Source: Planctomycetota bacterium
GTDB taxonomy: Bacteria > Planctomycetota > B15-G4 > JADJEK01
Reading direction: 5' to 3'
Assembly: GCA_016709145.1 (NCBI GenBank)
Contig: JADJEK010000024.1
Span: forward strand, 332,393 to 396,392
Length of the DNA: 64,000 nucleotides
Part shown: in pieces, positions 49,829 to 58,605 of the stretch
How positions within the stretch are numbered: position 1 is the first letter of the stretch
Layout: each line of letters opens with the position of its first letter
The notes under the pieces: generated by a model
Database searches by the model: none
The model's input: only the letters and a program-made list of their open reading frames with translations
What the model was told of the DNA's origin: nothing
Position numbers and translations under genes: made by a program

Positions 49829-50947
49829 ATGAACCTCACCACCCTGACCTCGGCTCTCCACTCGCTTGCCCCGCTGGATCTCGCCGCCGACTGGGACAAC
49901 GTCGGCTGGATCGTCGAGCCTCCGGCCTCGGCTCGCGTCGCGCGCGTGCTCGTCGCGCTCGATCTCACCGACGCCGTGCTTGCCGACGCTCTCGCCTCGA
50001 AGGCCTCCGTCGTCGTCGCGTATCACCCTCCGGTGTTCTCAGGCCTGAAGCGACTCGTCGAGTCCGATCCCGTCGGGCGGCGCGTGCTCGCGTGTGCTCG
50101 CGCCGGCATCGGCGTGTATTCGCCGCACACCGCGCTCGACGCGGTCGACGGCGGCATCAACGATTGGCTCGCCGATGGGCTCGGTGAGGGGTCGCGCTCC
50201 GTGCTCGATGCGACGCGAGCCCTCGCCTCCACCGAGCAAGTGAAGGTCGTCGTGTTCGTGCCCGAATCGCACCTCGACGAGTTGCGCGACGCTCTCGCCG
50301 ACGCTGGCGCCGGGCACATCGGCGCATACACGCACTGTTCGTTCGCGATTCCCGGCACCGGTTCGTTCTTCGGCACCGACTCGACGAATCCCGTCGTCGG
50401 CAAGAAGGGTCGGCTCGAGTTCGCTCCGGAAGTGCGCCTCGAGATGGTGGCGTCCGAGGCGTCGCTGCCCGCGATCGCGGCCGCGTTGCGCGCGAATCAC
50501 CCGTACGAGGAGCCGGCGTGGGAAGTCGTGCGATTGGTCTCGAAGCCGTCGCTACGCACCGGTCAAGGGCGGCTCGTCACGCTCGCGAAGCCGACGTCGA
50601 TGAACACGCTCGTCGCACTTGTCAAAGCGCGGCTCGGCGTGAAGTCCGTCCACGTCGCGGCCGTGGCGCGATCCGCGAAGTCGGCGATCACCACGATCGC
50701 GTTGTGCGCAGGCGCCGGTGGGTCGGTGCTCGAACACGTGCGGGCCGACGTGCTGCTGACCGGCGAAATGCGCCATCACGACGCGTTGGCCGCGGTGGCG
50801 CGCGGCAGCAGCGTGATCGTCGCCGGCCACGCCGAGACCGAGCGGCCGTACTTGCCCGAGTTCGCGAAGATCCTGCAGGGCAAGCTCGGTCGCACCGTCC
50901 GCGTGCGCGTCGCGTCGTCCGATCGGGGTCCGTTCACGACGGCGTGA
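49829..50947 (+). CDS. NIF3-like dinuclear metal centre protein
   Basis: 372 residues, the longer NIF3 form with an inserted CutA-like/YqfO middle domain (about 133-235, containing V-V-F-V-P-E-S-H and N-H-P-Y-E-E-P-A). Family motifs are W-D-N-V-G at 22-26, V-V-A-Y-H-P-P-V-F near 62-70, S-P-H-T-A-L-D-A at 97-104, and late L-L-T-G-E-M-R-H-H-D and V-I-V-A-G-H-A-E-T-E, supplying the His/Asp/Glu ligands of the two-metal site. The protein forms hexameric rings in homologs. A GTP cyclohydrolase-I-type function has been suggested; the true role is unsettled. Confidence 0.93.
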   Translation: MNLTTLTSALHSLAPLDLAADWDNVGWIVEPPASARVARVLVALDLTDAVLADALASKASVVVAYHPPVFSGLKRLVESDPVGRRVLACARAGIGVYSPHTALDAVDGGINDWLADGLGEGSRSVLDATRALASTEQVKVVVFVPESHLDELRDALADAGAGHIGAYTHCSFAIPGTGSFFGTDSTNPVVGKKGRLEFAPEVRLEMVASEASLPAIAAALRANHPYEEPAWEVVRLVSKPSLRTGQGRLVTLAKPTSMNTLVALVKARLGVKSVHVAAVARSAKSAITTIALCAGAGGSVLEHVRADVLLTGEMRHHDALAAVARGSSVIVAGHAETERPYLPEFAKILQGKLGRTVRVRVASSDRGPFTTA

Positions 50948-50951
50948 ACGA

Positions 50952-51761
50952 TCACTTCGCCGTGAGCGCCTTGCGATCGATGTCCACTCCGACCGGACAA
51001 TGGTCGCTGCCCTGCACCTCGGGCCACAGAAACGCGTCCTTCACGTGCTTCATCGCGCCCGGGGACGCCAGCACGTAGTCGATGCGCCAGCCGATGTTCT
51101 TCGCGCGCACGCCGAAGCGTTGGCTCCACCACGAGTACGCGTCCTTGGTGTCGGGATGCAGCGCCCGGAACGTGTCGGTCCAACCCGAACGGATCCAGCG
51201 GTCGAACTCGTCACGCTCTTCGGGCAGGAAGCCGCTCGTCTTCGCGTTCTCCTTCGGGCGTGCGAGGTCGATCTCGCGGTGCGCGGTGTTGAAGTCGCCG
51301 AGCACGAGGATCGGCCGGCCGGCCTTGCGCTCGGGCTCGAGGCGATCGAACAGGCGGCGGTAGAACGCGAGCTTGAACGGGACGCGGCCGTTGTCGCGGT
51401 CCTTGCCGCTGCCGTTCGGGAAGTAACCGTTCACGATCAAGAGCTTGCCGAGGTGGGCGAACTGGAGCCGGCCCTCGGCATCGAACTCGTCGACGCCGAG
51501 CGTCGTCTCGACGCGCTCGGGTGCGAGCCGCGAGTACAGGGCGACGCCGCTGTAACCCTTGCGCTGCGCCGGAGCGAAATGCGCGTGGTAGCCGTCCGGC
51601 CGCCGCAGCGGGTCGGGGATCTGTGCTTCGTCGGCGCGGATCTCCTGCAGCGCGACCACATGCAGAGGATCGCGGGACAGGAAGGTCTGGAAGCCCTTCT
51701 GCGCGATCGAGCGCAGTCCGTTGACGTTCCAGGACACGATGCGGAGGGGGGGCGTGGCCAT
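50952..51761 (-). CDS. Exodeoxyribonuclease III (second AP endonuclease)
   Basis: 269 residues from ATG 51761. Motifs: R-I-V-S-W-N-V-N-G-L-R-S, V-V-A-L-Q-E-I-R-A-D-E, G-Y-S-G-V-A-L-Y-S-R, L-V-L-G-D-F-N-T-A-H, W-R-I-D-Y-V-L-A-S and G-S-D-H-C-P-V-G-V. This is the ExoA/neisserial-type subgroup, with Y-S-W-W-S-Q-R-F, distinct from the E. coli XthA-like copy at 21.5 kb. Both are intact. Base-excision repair in the cytoplasm. Convergent with NIF3 with only 4 nt between stops. Confidence 0.94.
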   Translation of the reverse strand: MATPPLRIVSWNVNGLRSIAQKGFQTFLSRDPLHVVALQEIRADEAQIPDPLRRPDGYHAHFAPAQRKGYSGVALYSRLAPERVETTLGVDEFDAEGRLQFAHLGKLLIVNGYFPNGSGKDRDNGRVPFKLAFYRRLFDRLEPERKAGRPILVLGDFNTAHREIDLARPKENAKTSGFLPEERDEFDRWIRSGWTDTFRALHPDTKDAYSWWSQRFGVRAKNIGWRIDYVLASPGAMKHVKDAFLWPEVQGSDHCPVGVDIDRKALTAK

Positions 51762-51983
51762 GGCCCACGTGTACCCGCCCACGGCGTGCGGTGCCAGCGG
51801 GCCGAGCCCCCGGCGATCCCGCGCAAAACCCGAACCCGGCGGCCGCGCCGAGCGCGAGCCACCGCACGCACGTCCGACTCCAGATCGTCGGACGGAATGG
51901 CCGATGCCTTCACGAGTTCGCACGAGGACCACCGTGCGGACTCGACGACTCCTCGCTTCGGTCCCGCTGTCCCCCGGATCCCG

Positions 51984-54566
51984 ATGACCCTGCGACTGCA
52001 AACGCGGTTCCTGACCCTGATGCTTGCGCTCAGCACCGTGTTCACGGTCGGGCTGTTCGTGGTGCGTTCCGAGCAACGCCATTCGCTCGATCGTCTGCTC
52101 GAGGTCCAACGCGTCGAGCTCGAGACCACGCTCGCCACGCTGCTGCGCAGTCGCTCCACGCAACTGCGGACGTTCGCCAACGACTACTCGCTGTGGGACG
52201 AGATGGTCGAGTACACAATCTCGCGCGACGCGAAATGGGCCGATGACAACGTCGGCGTCGGGATCGAGACGTTCGACGCCGATGGCGCGTGGGTGTTGGA
52301 CGCGGACTTGAATCCGCTCTACGCGGTCGTCGGCCTCGAATCGCCGAACGCGTTGACCGAGATGCCGGTCGAGGCCGCGGTGCTCCGCCGCAGACTGATC
52401 GACGAGCGCGATCTCTTCCCGCACTTCTTCGCGCGCACGTCCAACGGGTTGACCGAGTTCTTGATCTCGCCGATCCAACCCGGGAACGACACCGCCAGGT
52501 CGTCGCCGCCGCACGGGTACTTCGTCGTCGCGCGTGCATGGGACCAAGCCGAGGTCGAAGCCGTCGGCGCGCTCGTGCGCGGCAGGGCATCGCTCCATGA
52601 ACACGCCGAGGAGACGCACTCGCCGAGCGATCGGGATGATCCCACGAACATCACGATCCACCGCGATCTGTTCGGGATCGACGGCCAGCTCGTGACGCAG
52701 CTCCACGTCGATGTGCGCTCGCCGTTCATCGCTGCAGCCCGGACCGAAGTCGATCGGGTCCTCATCACGAGCACGACGTTCGCGCTGTTCTCCGTGCTGC
52801 TCGTCGTCGTGTTCTTCGTGCGCTGGGTCAACCTCCCGCTGCGGCGCATCGTCGATGCATTGCGGACGAACTCGGTCGCGCGGCTGTTCCGCGTTCGCGC
52901 TCTCGCGCACGAATACGGCGCGCTGACGAGCTTGATCGAACGCTCGATCCAACACCGTGCGGAACTGACGCGCGAGATCGACGAGCGCCGCCGCATGGAA
53001 GCGGAAGTCGTGCGCGCTCGCGACCGCGCCGAGAGCGCCAATGCGGCGAAGAGCCAGTTCCTGGCCAACATGAGTCACGAGATCCGCACGCCGCTGAATG
53101 GTGTGCTCGGCATGGCGCGCTTGCTGCTCGACACCGAGCTCGACGAGGAACAGCGCGACCTCGCCGCGACGATCCGCTCGTCGGGTGAAGCGCTGCTCGG
53201 CGTCCTCAACGACGTCCTCGACTTCTCCAAGATCGAAGCCGGCAAACTGACGATCGAGGCCGTGCCGCTGTCGCCGCGCCGAATCCTCGACGAGACCGTG
53301 CAGTTGTTCTCGGCCGCGGCCCAGGGCAAGGGGCTCGCGCTGTTCGCCGACCTCGATGCTTCGCTGCCCGCGTTCGTGCAGGGCGATCCGCTGCGCCTGC
53401 GCCAGATCGCGTCGAACCTCGTCGGCAACGCGATCAAGTTCACGCAGCGCGGACAAGTGGTCCTGCGCGCGTCGATGGTGGAGTCGACGGCGACCGAGGT
53501 CGTCCTCGCGGTCGAGGTCGAGGACTCCGGCATCGGGATCCCGCCCGAGTACGTCGGTCAGTTGTTCGAAGCGTTCTCGCAGGCCGACGGCAGCACGTCG
53601 CGCCGCTTCGGCGGGACTGGCCTCGGGCTCGCGATCAGCAAGCGCCTGGTGACGCTGATGGGTGGCTCGATCGAGGCGACGAGCACGGTCGGCAAGGGCA
53701 CCACGTTCCGCTTCACGGTGCGCTGCGCGCCGATGCCAGCGAGCGCGCCGCCGTCGACCACCGCCGCGATCCGTGGTCGCGTGATCGTCATCGCCGATAC
53801 GGTCGGCTCGCGGCGCGCGGTGTTGGCGAAGCGCGTCGCGGAGCTCGGCGCGGAGGTGCTCGTCACGGATCTCGACCCGAATGCATGCGTCGAGCAAGCG
53901 ATCGCGGGCGCGCACGTGGCGATCGTCGCCGTGGAATCCGATCAACGCACGGCGCTGGATTGTTTCGCCGCGATCGCGCGCTCCTCGCCGTCGACGAAGT
54001 GCCTGGCGCTCGCTCCGTTCGGCACGCGCCTCGATTCGACCCATCCCGGCGCGCGTGTGGTCGAGACCACGCTGGCGTTGCCGTGGACGTCGGAACTGCT
54101 GCAAAGCCGGCTGGCCGGACTGTTCGTCGTCCCGAGCCGTGTGCAATTCACCGAGCAAGCGGCGCCCGCGCGCGACGGGCCGATGCCGCTCGTGCTGCTG
54201 GCCGAGGACAATCCGGTCAACCAGAAGGTCGCCGGCAAGATGCTGGAGCGACTCGGGCTGCGTTGCGAGATCGTCGGCAACGGCCGTCTCGCCGTGGAGG
54301 CCGTGCGCCGGACCAAGTTCGACCTCGTGCTGATGGACTGCCAGATGCCCGAGATGGACGGTTACGAAGCGACCGCAGCGCTGCGGGCCATGGAAGGCGA
54401 GGGTTCGGAACGCCTGACCATCGTCGCGATGACCGCGAACTCGATGTCGAGCGACCGCTTCCGCTGCCTCGGCGCCGGCATGGACGATTACGTCGCGAAG
54501 CCGGTCGACTTCGAGGTCCTGCGGGCCACGCTGGCCAAGTACCTGCCGATCGCCGCCACGGCCTGA
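51984..54566 (+). CDS. Hybrid sensor histidine kinase with CHASE4-like sensor and two receiver domains
   Basis: 860 residues. A transmembrane helix (about 7-27) and another (about 262-285) bracket an extracytoplasmic CHASE4-like sensor with N-D-Y-S-L-W-D-E-M-V. Then comes a coiled coil, HisKA with the phospho-acceptor H365 in M-S-H-E-I-R-T-P-L, and HATPase_c with N-A-I-K-F-T, D-S-G-I-G-I and F-G-G-T-G-L-G-L. A first receiver domain (about 590-690) is degenerate and lacks the acidic pocket; the last (about 733-855) is complete, with phospho-acceptor D785 in L-M-D-C-Q-M-P-E-M-D-G. No separate response regulator is adjacent, so phosphotransfer to an unlinked partner is likely. Confidence 0.93.
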   Translation: MTLRLQTRFLTLMLALSTVFTVGLFVVRSEQRHSLDRLLEVQRVELETTLATLLRSRSTQLRTFANDYSLWDEMVEYTISRDAKWADDNVGVGIETFDADGAWVLDADLNPLYAVVGLESPNALTEMPVEAAVLRRRLIDERDLFPHFFARTSNGLTEFLISPIQPGNDTARSSPPHGYFVVARAWDQAEVEAVGALVRGRASLHEHAEETHSPSDRDDPTNITIHRDLFGIDGQLVTQLHVDVRSPFIAAARTEVDRVLITSTTFALFSVLLVVVFFVRWVNLPLRRIVDALRTNSVARLFRVRALAHEYGALTSLIERSIQHRAELTREIDERRRMEAEVVRARDRAESANAAKSQFLANMSHEIRTPLNGVLGMARLLLDTELDEEQRDLAATIRSSGEALLGVLNDVLDFSKIEAGKLTIEAVPLSPRRILDETVQLFSAAAQGKGLALFADLDASLPAFVQGDPLRLRQIASNLVGNAIKFTQRGQVVLRASMVESTATEVVLAVEVEDSGIGIPPEYVGQLFEAFSQADGSTSRRFGGTGLGLAISKRLVTLMGGSIEATSTVGKGTTFRFTVRCAPMPASAPPSTTAAIRGRVIVIADTVGSRRAVLAKRVAELGAEVLVTDLDPNACVEQAIAGAHVAIVAVESDQRTALDCFAAIARSSPSTKCLALAPFGTRLDSTHPGARVVETTLALPWTSELLQSRLAGLFVVPSRVQFTEQAAPARDGPMPLVLLAEDNPVNQKVAGKMLERLGLRCEIVGNGRLAVEAVRRTKFDLVLMDCQMPEMDGYEATAALRAMEGEGSERLTIVAMTANSMSSDRFRCLGAGMDDYVAKPVDFEVLRATLAKYLPIAATA

Positions 54567-54671
54567 TCCGGCCGGCTGGTCGCACGGCGCATCCCGGCGT
54601 CGAGAACCGCGCTCGATCGGGCCCGGATCGCCCAAGTTGGCCGCGCGCATCCGAGGAATCGCGGCTGCCGG

Positions 54672-54677
54672 TAGAGT
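54672..54677 (+). promoter_or_regulatory. Candidate -10 element of the M3 peptidase gene
   Basis: TAGAGT lies 25 nt before ATG 54703, with AAGGAG between. Confidence 0.3.
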
Positions 54678-54702
54678 TGGGCGCGAAGGAGCAGGTTGCG
54701 CC

Positions 54703-56619
54703 ATGGACATGCCGGAAACTCTGTTCACGCGGTTCGTCGACGGCTTGAACACCGACTACGAACGCCTCCACACGGCCAAGGAAGACGCGTTCTGGGCCGC
54801 GTACATGGGGCTGCTCCCCGACGCCGAGAAGGCGCGCGCCGACCTGGTCGCGAAGGACAACGCCTGGAAGCGGTTCCTGGCCGATCCGTCGCGGCTCGAG
54901 CAGGTGCGCGAGACCATCCAGCGCGGCCAGGACGCGTGGAACGACGACGACGACGACGTCGAGATCCCGACCGCCGAGGAAGCCACCGCGCTCGACGGCT
55001 GGCTCGCGACGTTCGAAGCGCACGTGATCGAGAGCAAGGCCGCACAGAAGCTGCACGAAGAGATCACGCACGACGAAGGCGCGCTCGCGACCGCACGCGG
55101 CGGCATGAGGCTCGGCTACACCGCCGCCGACGGCACGTTCGTCCCGGCGAGTTCGGTGCGCCTCGGCGTGATGGTGTCGAACGACAAGGACGAAGGCGTG
55201 CGTCGCGCCGCGTGGGAAGCCATGCGTTCGATCGAGACCTTCGTGCTCGACCACGGCTTCCTCGAGATCGTGAAGAAGCGCAACCGGCTGGGTCGCATGC
55301 TCGGCGGCGAGGACTTCTACGACGCCAACGTGCGACGCGTCGAGGGCATGACGAAAGAGGAAGTCTTCGAGTTGCTCGACGACCTCGAACGGCGAACGCG
55401 TGATCGCGCCCAGGAGTCGCTCGCCGAACTGAAGAGCAAGCACGGCCCGTCGGTGCTCGAGCCGTGGAACCTGCGCTATCTCGCGGTCGGCGACATCTCG
55501 AACCAGCTCGAACCGTACTTCCCGTTCGATCAGGCGCTCGAGCGCTGGGGCCGCACGTTCATGGGCCTCGGCGTCGACTATCGCGGCGCCGAGCTCGTGC
55601 TCGATCTCGTCGATCGCAAGGGCAAGTACGAGAACGGATTCATGCACGGTCCGGTGCCGGCGTGGAAGAACCGCGGCACGTTCCGCCCCGCGCGCATCCA
55701 ATTCACGGCCAACGCGATCCCGGGCCTGATGGGCGCCGGCAAGCGCGCGATCGAGACGCTGTTCCACGAGGGTGGACACGCCGCGCACTTCGCGAACAAC
55801 GAGATGCCGGCGCCGTGCTTCGGTCAGGAGTTCGCGCCGTCCTCGGTCGCGTTCGCCGAGACGCAGAGCATGTTCTTCGACAGCCTGATCCAGGACGCGG
55901 CGTGGCAGACGCGCTACGCGAAGAACAAGGCCGGCGAGACCGTGCCGCTCGATCTCGTCGAGCGCGCGGTCGCGAAGTCCCAGCCGATGAAGGCGTGGGG
56001 CGTGCGTGCGATGCTCGCGGTCTGTTACGGCGAACGAGCGATCTACGAGATCCCCGACGACGAACTCACGCCGAAGCGCGTTCTCGACGAGCTGCGCGCG
56101 GTCGAGAAGCGCCTGTTGTTCCTCGACCACGGCTCGCCGCGCCCGACGCTCGCGGTCCCGCACTTGCTGTCGGCCGAGAGCAGCGCGTACTACCACGGCT
56201 ACGTCCTCGCCGACATGGCGGTGCATCAGACGCGCGAGCACTTCCTGAAGCGCGACGGTCACATCGTCGACAACCCGCGTGTCGCTCCGGAACTGCGCGA
56301 GGTCTATTGGCGTGAGGGCAACTCGCGCCGCTTCCGCGACTTCATCGAGCGCCTGACCGGCAAGCCACTGCAGCCGGGAAGCCTCGCGGCGACGTTGAAC
56401 CAAACGGTCGACGAAGCCGTCGAACGCCAACTCGCGATGGCGTTGCGCATGCAGCGCGTGCAAGAGTCGCGCGCGAAGGTCGACTTGAACGCGCGCATCC
56501 GCGTGATGCACGGCAACGAGGCGATCGCGACCAACGCCGACGGCTCGTTCAAGGAGATGTGCACGGCGTTCGCGAAGTGGGTGAAGAAGCTCGAGAAGGA
56601 CGCGGCGACGAAGACGTGA
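54703..56619 (+). CDS. M3-like zinc peptidase (oligoendopeptidase F-like)
   Basis: 638 residues from ATG 54703, preceded by AAGGAG. The zinc site is H355-E-G-G-H359 in L-F-H-E-G-G-H-A-A-H, with a downstream E-x-x-S/Q-x-x-F (F-A-E-T-Q-S-M-F-F) carrying the third ligand. The N-terminal half is helical as in thimet and PepF-type oligopeptidases, and the length fits. No signal peptide is present, so it is cytoplasmic and probably trims short peptides. The stop codon overlaps the next start by one base (TGATG), coupling it to the SGNH gene. Confidence 0.9.
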   Translation: MDMPETLFTRFVDGLNTDYERLHTAKEDAFWAAYMGLLPDAEKARADLVAKDNAWKRFLADPSRLEQVRETIQRGQDAWNDDDDDVEIPTAEEATALDGWLATFEAHVIESKAAQKLHEEITHDEGALATARGGMRLGYTAADGTFVPASSVRLGVMVSNDKDEGVRRAAWEAMRSIETFVLDHGFLEIVKKRNRLGRMLGGEDFYDANVRRVEGMTKEEVFELLDDLERRTRDRAQESLAELKSKHGPSVLEPWNLRYLAVGDISNQLEPYFPFDQALERWGRTFMGLGVDYRGAELVLDLVDRKGKYENGFMHGPVPAWKNRGTFRPARIQFTANAIPGLMGAGKRAIETLFHEGGHAAHFANNEMPAPCFGQEFAPSSVAFAETQSMFFDSLIQDAAWQTRYAKNKAGETVPLDLVERAVAKSQPMKAWGVRAMLAVCYGERAIYEIPDDELTPKRVLDELRAVEKRLLFLDHGSPRPTLAVPHLLSAESSAYYHGYVLADMAVHQTREHFLKRDGHIVDNPRVAPELREVYWREGNSRRFRDFIERLTGKPLQPGSLAATLNQTVDEAVERQLAMALRMQRVQESRAKVDLNARIRVMHGNEAIATNADGSFKEMCTAFAKWVKKLEKDAATKT

Positions 56620-57812
56620 TGCGGCGTCGAATCCTGCTGCTCGCGGTGTCGCTGATGGCGCTCGCGATCGTCGACGGGGCGTTGTCCGCGATCGTGCTGC
56701 GCGATGGCTCGTTCCGCGGCCGCAGGGTCGCACCGTTCCATCCGCCGACGTTCACGTCCGAGCAGCGCGACCTCGCGCAGCGCTTGCGCGACGGAACGGA
56801 AGTGCCCGCGACGAACGTCCGCTTCGACGCGGAGCTCGGCTGGACGACGCGGGAGTCGTTCGTCGGTGCGAACGAGAGCTACGACGCACTCGGTGCCCGC
56901 GGCGGTTCCGTCGGCGCGCATGCGCCGCGTGCGAGCGGAGTCGATCGCGTCGCGGCGTTCGGTTGTTCGTTCACGCATGCGGACGAAGTCGCGGATGCCG
57001 ACGCGTGGTGCGCGCGGTTGGACGAGCTGCGCGCGGACGTCGAAGTGCAGAACTTCGGCGTCGGAGCGTATGGCCTCGACCAAGCGTTGCTGCGGTATCG
57101 CCGTGTTGCGTCCGAACTCGACGTCGACGAAGTCTGGCTCGGGTTCATGCCGCGTGCGGCGCTGCGCGTGGTCTCGATGTATCGACCGGCGCTGGCCCAC
57201 GAGGATCGCTCGGTCGCACTGAAGCCGCGCTTCGAGTTCGACGATCGCGGCGGACTCGCGTTCGTGCCGCTTCCGGTCGCGTCCGCGCGCGAGCTCGGCG
57301 AGTTGTTGTGCGCGCCCGACGACCGATTCGTGACCGCGCTCGCAGCGCACGACGCGTTCGTCGGTGCGTGGGCTTCGGCGTTCGCGCCGCACGGCGACCA
57401 CCTGTGGCATCGCAGCTTCACGGCGCGGTTGCTCGTGACGAAACTCGAAGGCGGTGCGCGGCCGCACGACGACGTGCTGCGCGATGCGACGTCCGAGTGT
57501 TCGCGCGTGCTTCGCGCCGTGGTCGCGGCGTTCCGTGCGGACGTCGAAGCGCGGGGCGATCGCTTCCGACTGCTGATCCTGCCGGATCGACCGAGCCTCG
57601 ATGGGATCAAGGCCGCGCGCGCGGGAGGCCCTGCGCCGGCCTACGCGACGATCGTCGAGGCGCTGCAGGCCGATGGCGTGGACGTCGTGGACGTCACGGA
57701 TGCACTCGCCATCGCGGACGGACCGGGCGCGGGCTTGTTCGCGCCGGGCGGCCACTGGTCGCCAGCAGGGAACCGAGTGGTCGCGGAACGGTTAGCGCGG
57801 CTGTTCGACTGA
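56619..57812 (+). CDS. SGNH/GDSL-like hydrolase, membrane-anchored
   Basis: 397 residues from ATG 56619, which shares its A with the preceding stop. One N-terminal hydrophobic helix (about 5-26). The SGNH pattern appears as F-G-C-S-F-T-H (S117), N-F-G-V-G-A-Y-G (Gly block), and G-G-H-W-S-P-A-G-N near the end supplying the His, while the usual Asp two or three residues before that His is Gly here. It may act on acyl or acetyl groups of glycans at the envelope; the missing acid leaves activity uncertain. A REP element follows 8 nt after the stop. Confidence 0.72.
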   Translation: MRRRILLLAVSLMALAIVDGALSAIVLRDGSFRGRRVAPFHPPTFTSEQRDLAQRLRDGTEVPATNVRFDAELGWTTRESFVGANESYDALGARGGSVGAHAPRASGVDRVAAFGCSFTHADEVADADAWCARLDELRADVEVQNFGVGAYGLDQALLRYRRVASELDVDEVWLGFMPRAALRVVSMYRPALAHEDRSVALKPRFEFDDRGGLAFVPLPVASARELGELLCAPDDRFVTALAAHDAFVGAWASAFAPHGDHLWHRSFTARLLVTKLEGGARPHDDVLRDATSECSRVLRAVVAAFRADVEARGDRFRLLILPDRPSLDGIKAARAGGPAPAYATIVEALQADGVDVVDVTDALAIADGPGAGLFAPGGHWSPAGNRVVAERLARLFD

Positions 57813-57820
57813 AGCCGAAA

Positions 57821-57850
57821 GGGGACAGTCCCCCAATCTGCTCTGTCCCC
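57821..57850 (+). repeat. REP-like palindrome downstream of the RAYT gene, copy 1
   Basis: 30-bp element with GGGGACAG and CTGTCCCC ends, same orientation as the copies at 57877 and 58555. Confidence 0.85.
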
Positions 57851-57876
57851 AGCGAGCGCCGGAGAGATGGGCGCGC

Positions 57877-57906
57877 AGGGACAGTCCCCTAATCTGCTCT
57901 GTCCCC
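57877..57906 (+). repeat. REP-like palindrome inside the RAYT 3' end, copy 2
   Basis: 30-bp element starting AGGGACAG and ending CTGTCCCC. The RAYT stop codon (57889-57891) and its last residues G-P-G-D-R-A-D are encoded by this repeat, so the element forms the end of the gene. Confidence 0.85.
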
Positions 57907-58512
57907 AGGCCCGAAGAGGTCGTCGCGTCGGATGCGGCGTCCCCGTCGGGTTTGCTTGCGAATCACCTCGTAGTGCTCCTCCTCGGCCGGCGCGAGTTGC
58001 GCGAGCCATCCCCGGTAGTCGACGATCTCGGTGAGCGGTGACCACGGTTCGCCGACAACCGGATCCCAAGTGTTGAGCACGTGCGCGCGTGCCGACGAGA
58101 ACTCGAAGTCCTCGGCGCGCGCGACCATTCCTGCACGGACCGTGTTGAGTTCGACGTAACGAATGACGTCGAGCGCGACGTCGTCATCCACCGACGCGCT
58201 GAAGAAGCGCTCGCCGAATAAATGCCCCGTTCGTCCGTAAGTCTCGTTCATCCGCCGCGCGTGTTCCGACTGCAAGTCCTGCATGAACTTCGAGAGCGCC
58301 GTTTGGCTCGGGACGATCAGGACGAAGTGGATGTGGTTGTCCATCAACACGTAAGCGAGGACGCGGATCCGATAGAAGTTCGCGAACCAGACGACGCGCC
58401 GCAGATAGAGCCGCCGGTCCTCAACGGTGGAGAAAATCACACATCGCGCGTTCCCACGTTGGGTGACGTGTTGAGCGAGTTCGGGGATCACGAGTCGTTT
58501 TTGGCGTGCCAT
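57889..58512 (-). CDS. REP-associated tyrosine transposase (RAYT, Y1 transposase family)
   Basis: 207 residues, typical RAYT length. The HUH motif is H60-I-H62 in D-N-H-I-H-F-V-L, and the catalytic Tyr is Y119 in R-Y-V-E-L-N-T-V-R-A-G. Flanking basic segments fit the family. These single-strand transposases act on their cognate REP palindromes. Three REP copies in one orientation surround the gene (57821, 57877, 58555), and related copies lie elsewhere in the window. The C-terminus runs into REP copy 2. The gene appears intact, but current mobility is not shown. Confidence 0.93.
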   Translation of the reverse strand: MARQKRLVIPELAQHVTQRGNARCVIFSTVEDRRLYLRRVVWFANFYRIRVLAYVLMDNHIHFVLIVPSQTALSKFMQDLQSEHARRMNETYGRTGHLFGERFFSASVDDDVALDVIRYVELNTVRAGMVARAEDFEFSSARAHVLNTWDPVVGEPWSPLTEIVDYRGWLAQLAPAEEEHYEVIRKQTRRGRRIRRDDLFGPGDRAD

Positions 58513-58554
58513 GGTGGGAGGACGCCCCCCGGCCGTGAGGGTTACCGGAAGAAA

Positions 58555-58584
58555 GGGGACAGTCCCCTCATCTGCTCTGTCCCC
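58555..58584 (+). repeat. REP-like palindrome upstream of the RAYT gene, copy 3
   Basis: 30-bp element with GGGGACAG and CTGTCCCC ends, between the RAYT start and the UbiD start. Same orientation as copies 1 and 2. Confidence 0.85.
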
Positions 58585-58591
58585 AGTTCGC

Positions 58592-58597
58592 TACGTT
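58592..58597 (+). promoter_or_regulatory. Candidate -10 element of the UbiD-family gene
   Basis: TACGTT in a GCTACGTT context, 8 nt before ATG 58606 and just after REP copy 3. No Shine-Dalgarno sequence between. Confidence 0.35.
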
Positions 58598-58605
58598 CTC
58601 GCCTC

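Noticed and set aside
57821..57906. Ordinary intrinsic terminators
   Set aside because: The 30-bp sequence is nearly identical at several distant sites and lacks T tracts; a REP family fits better.
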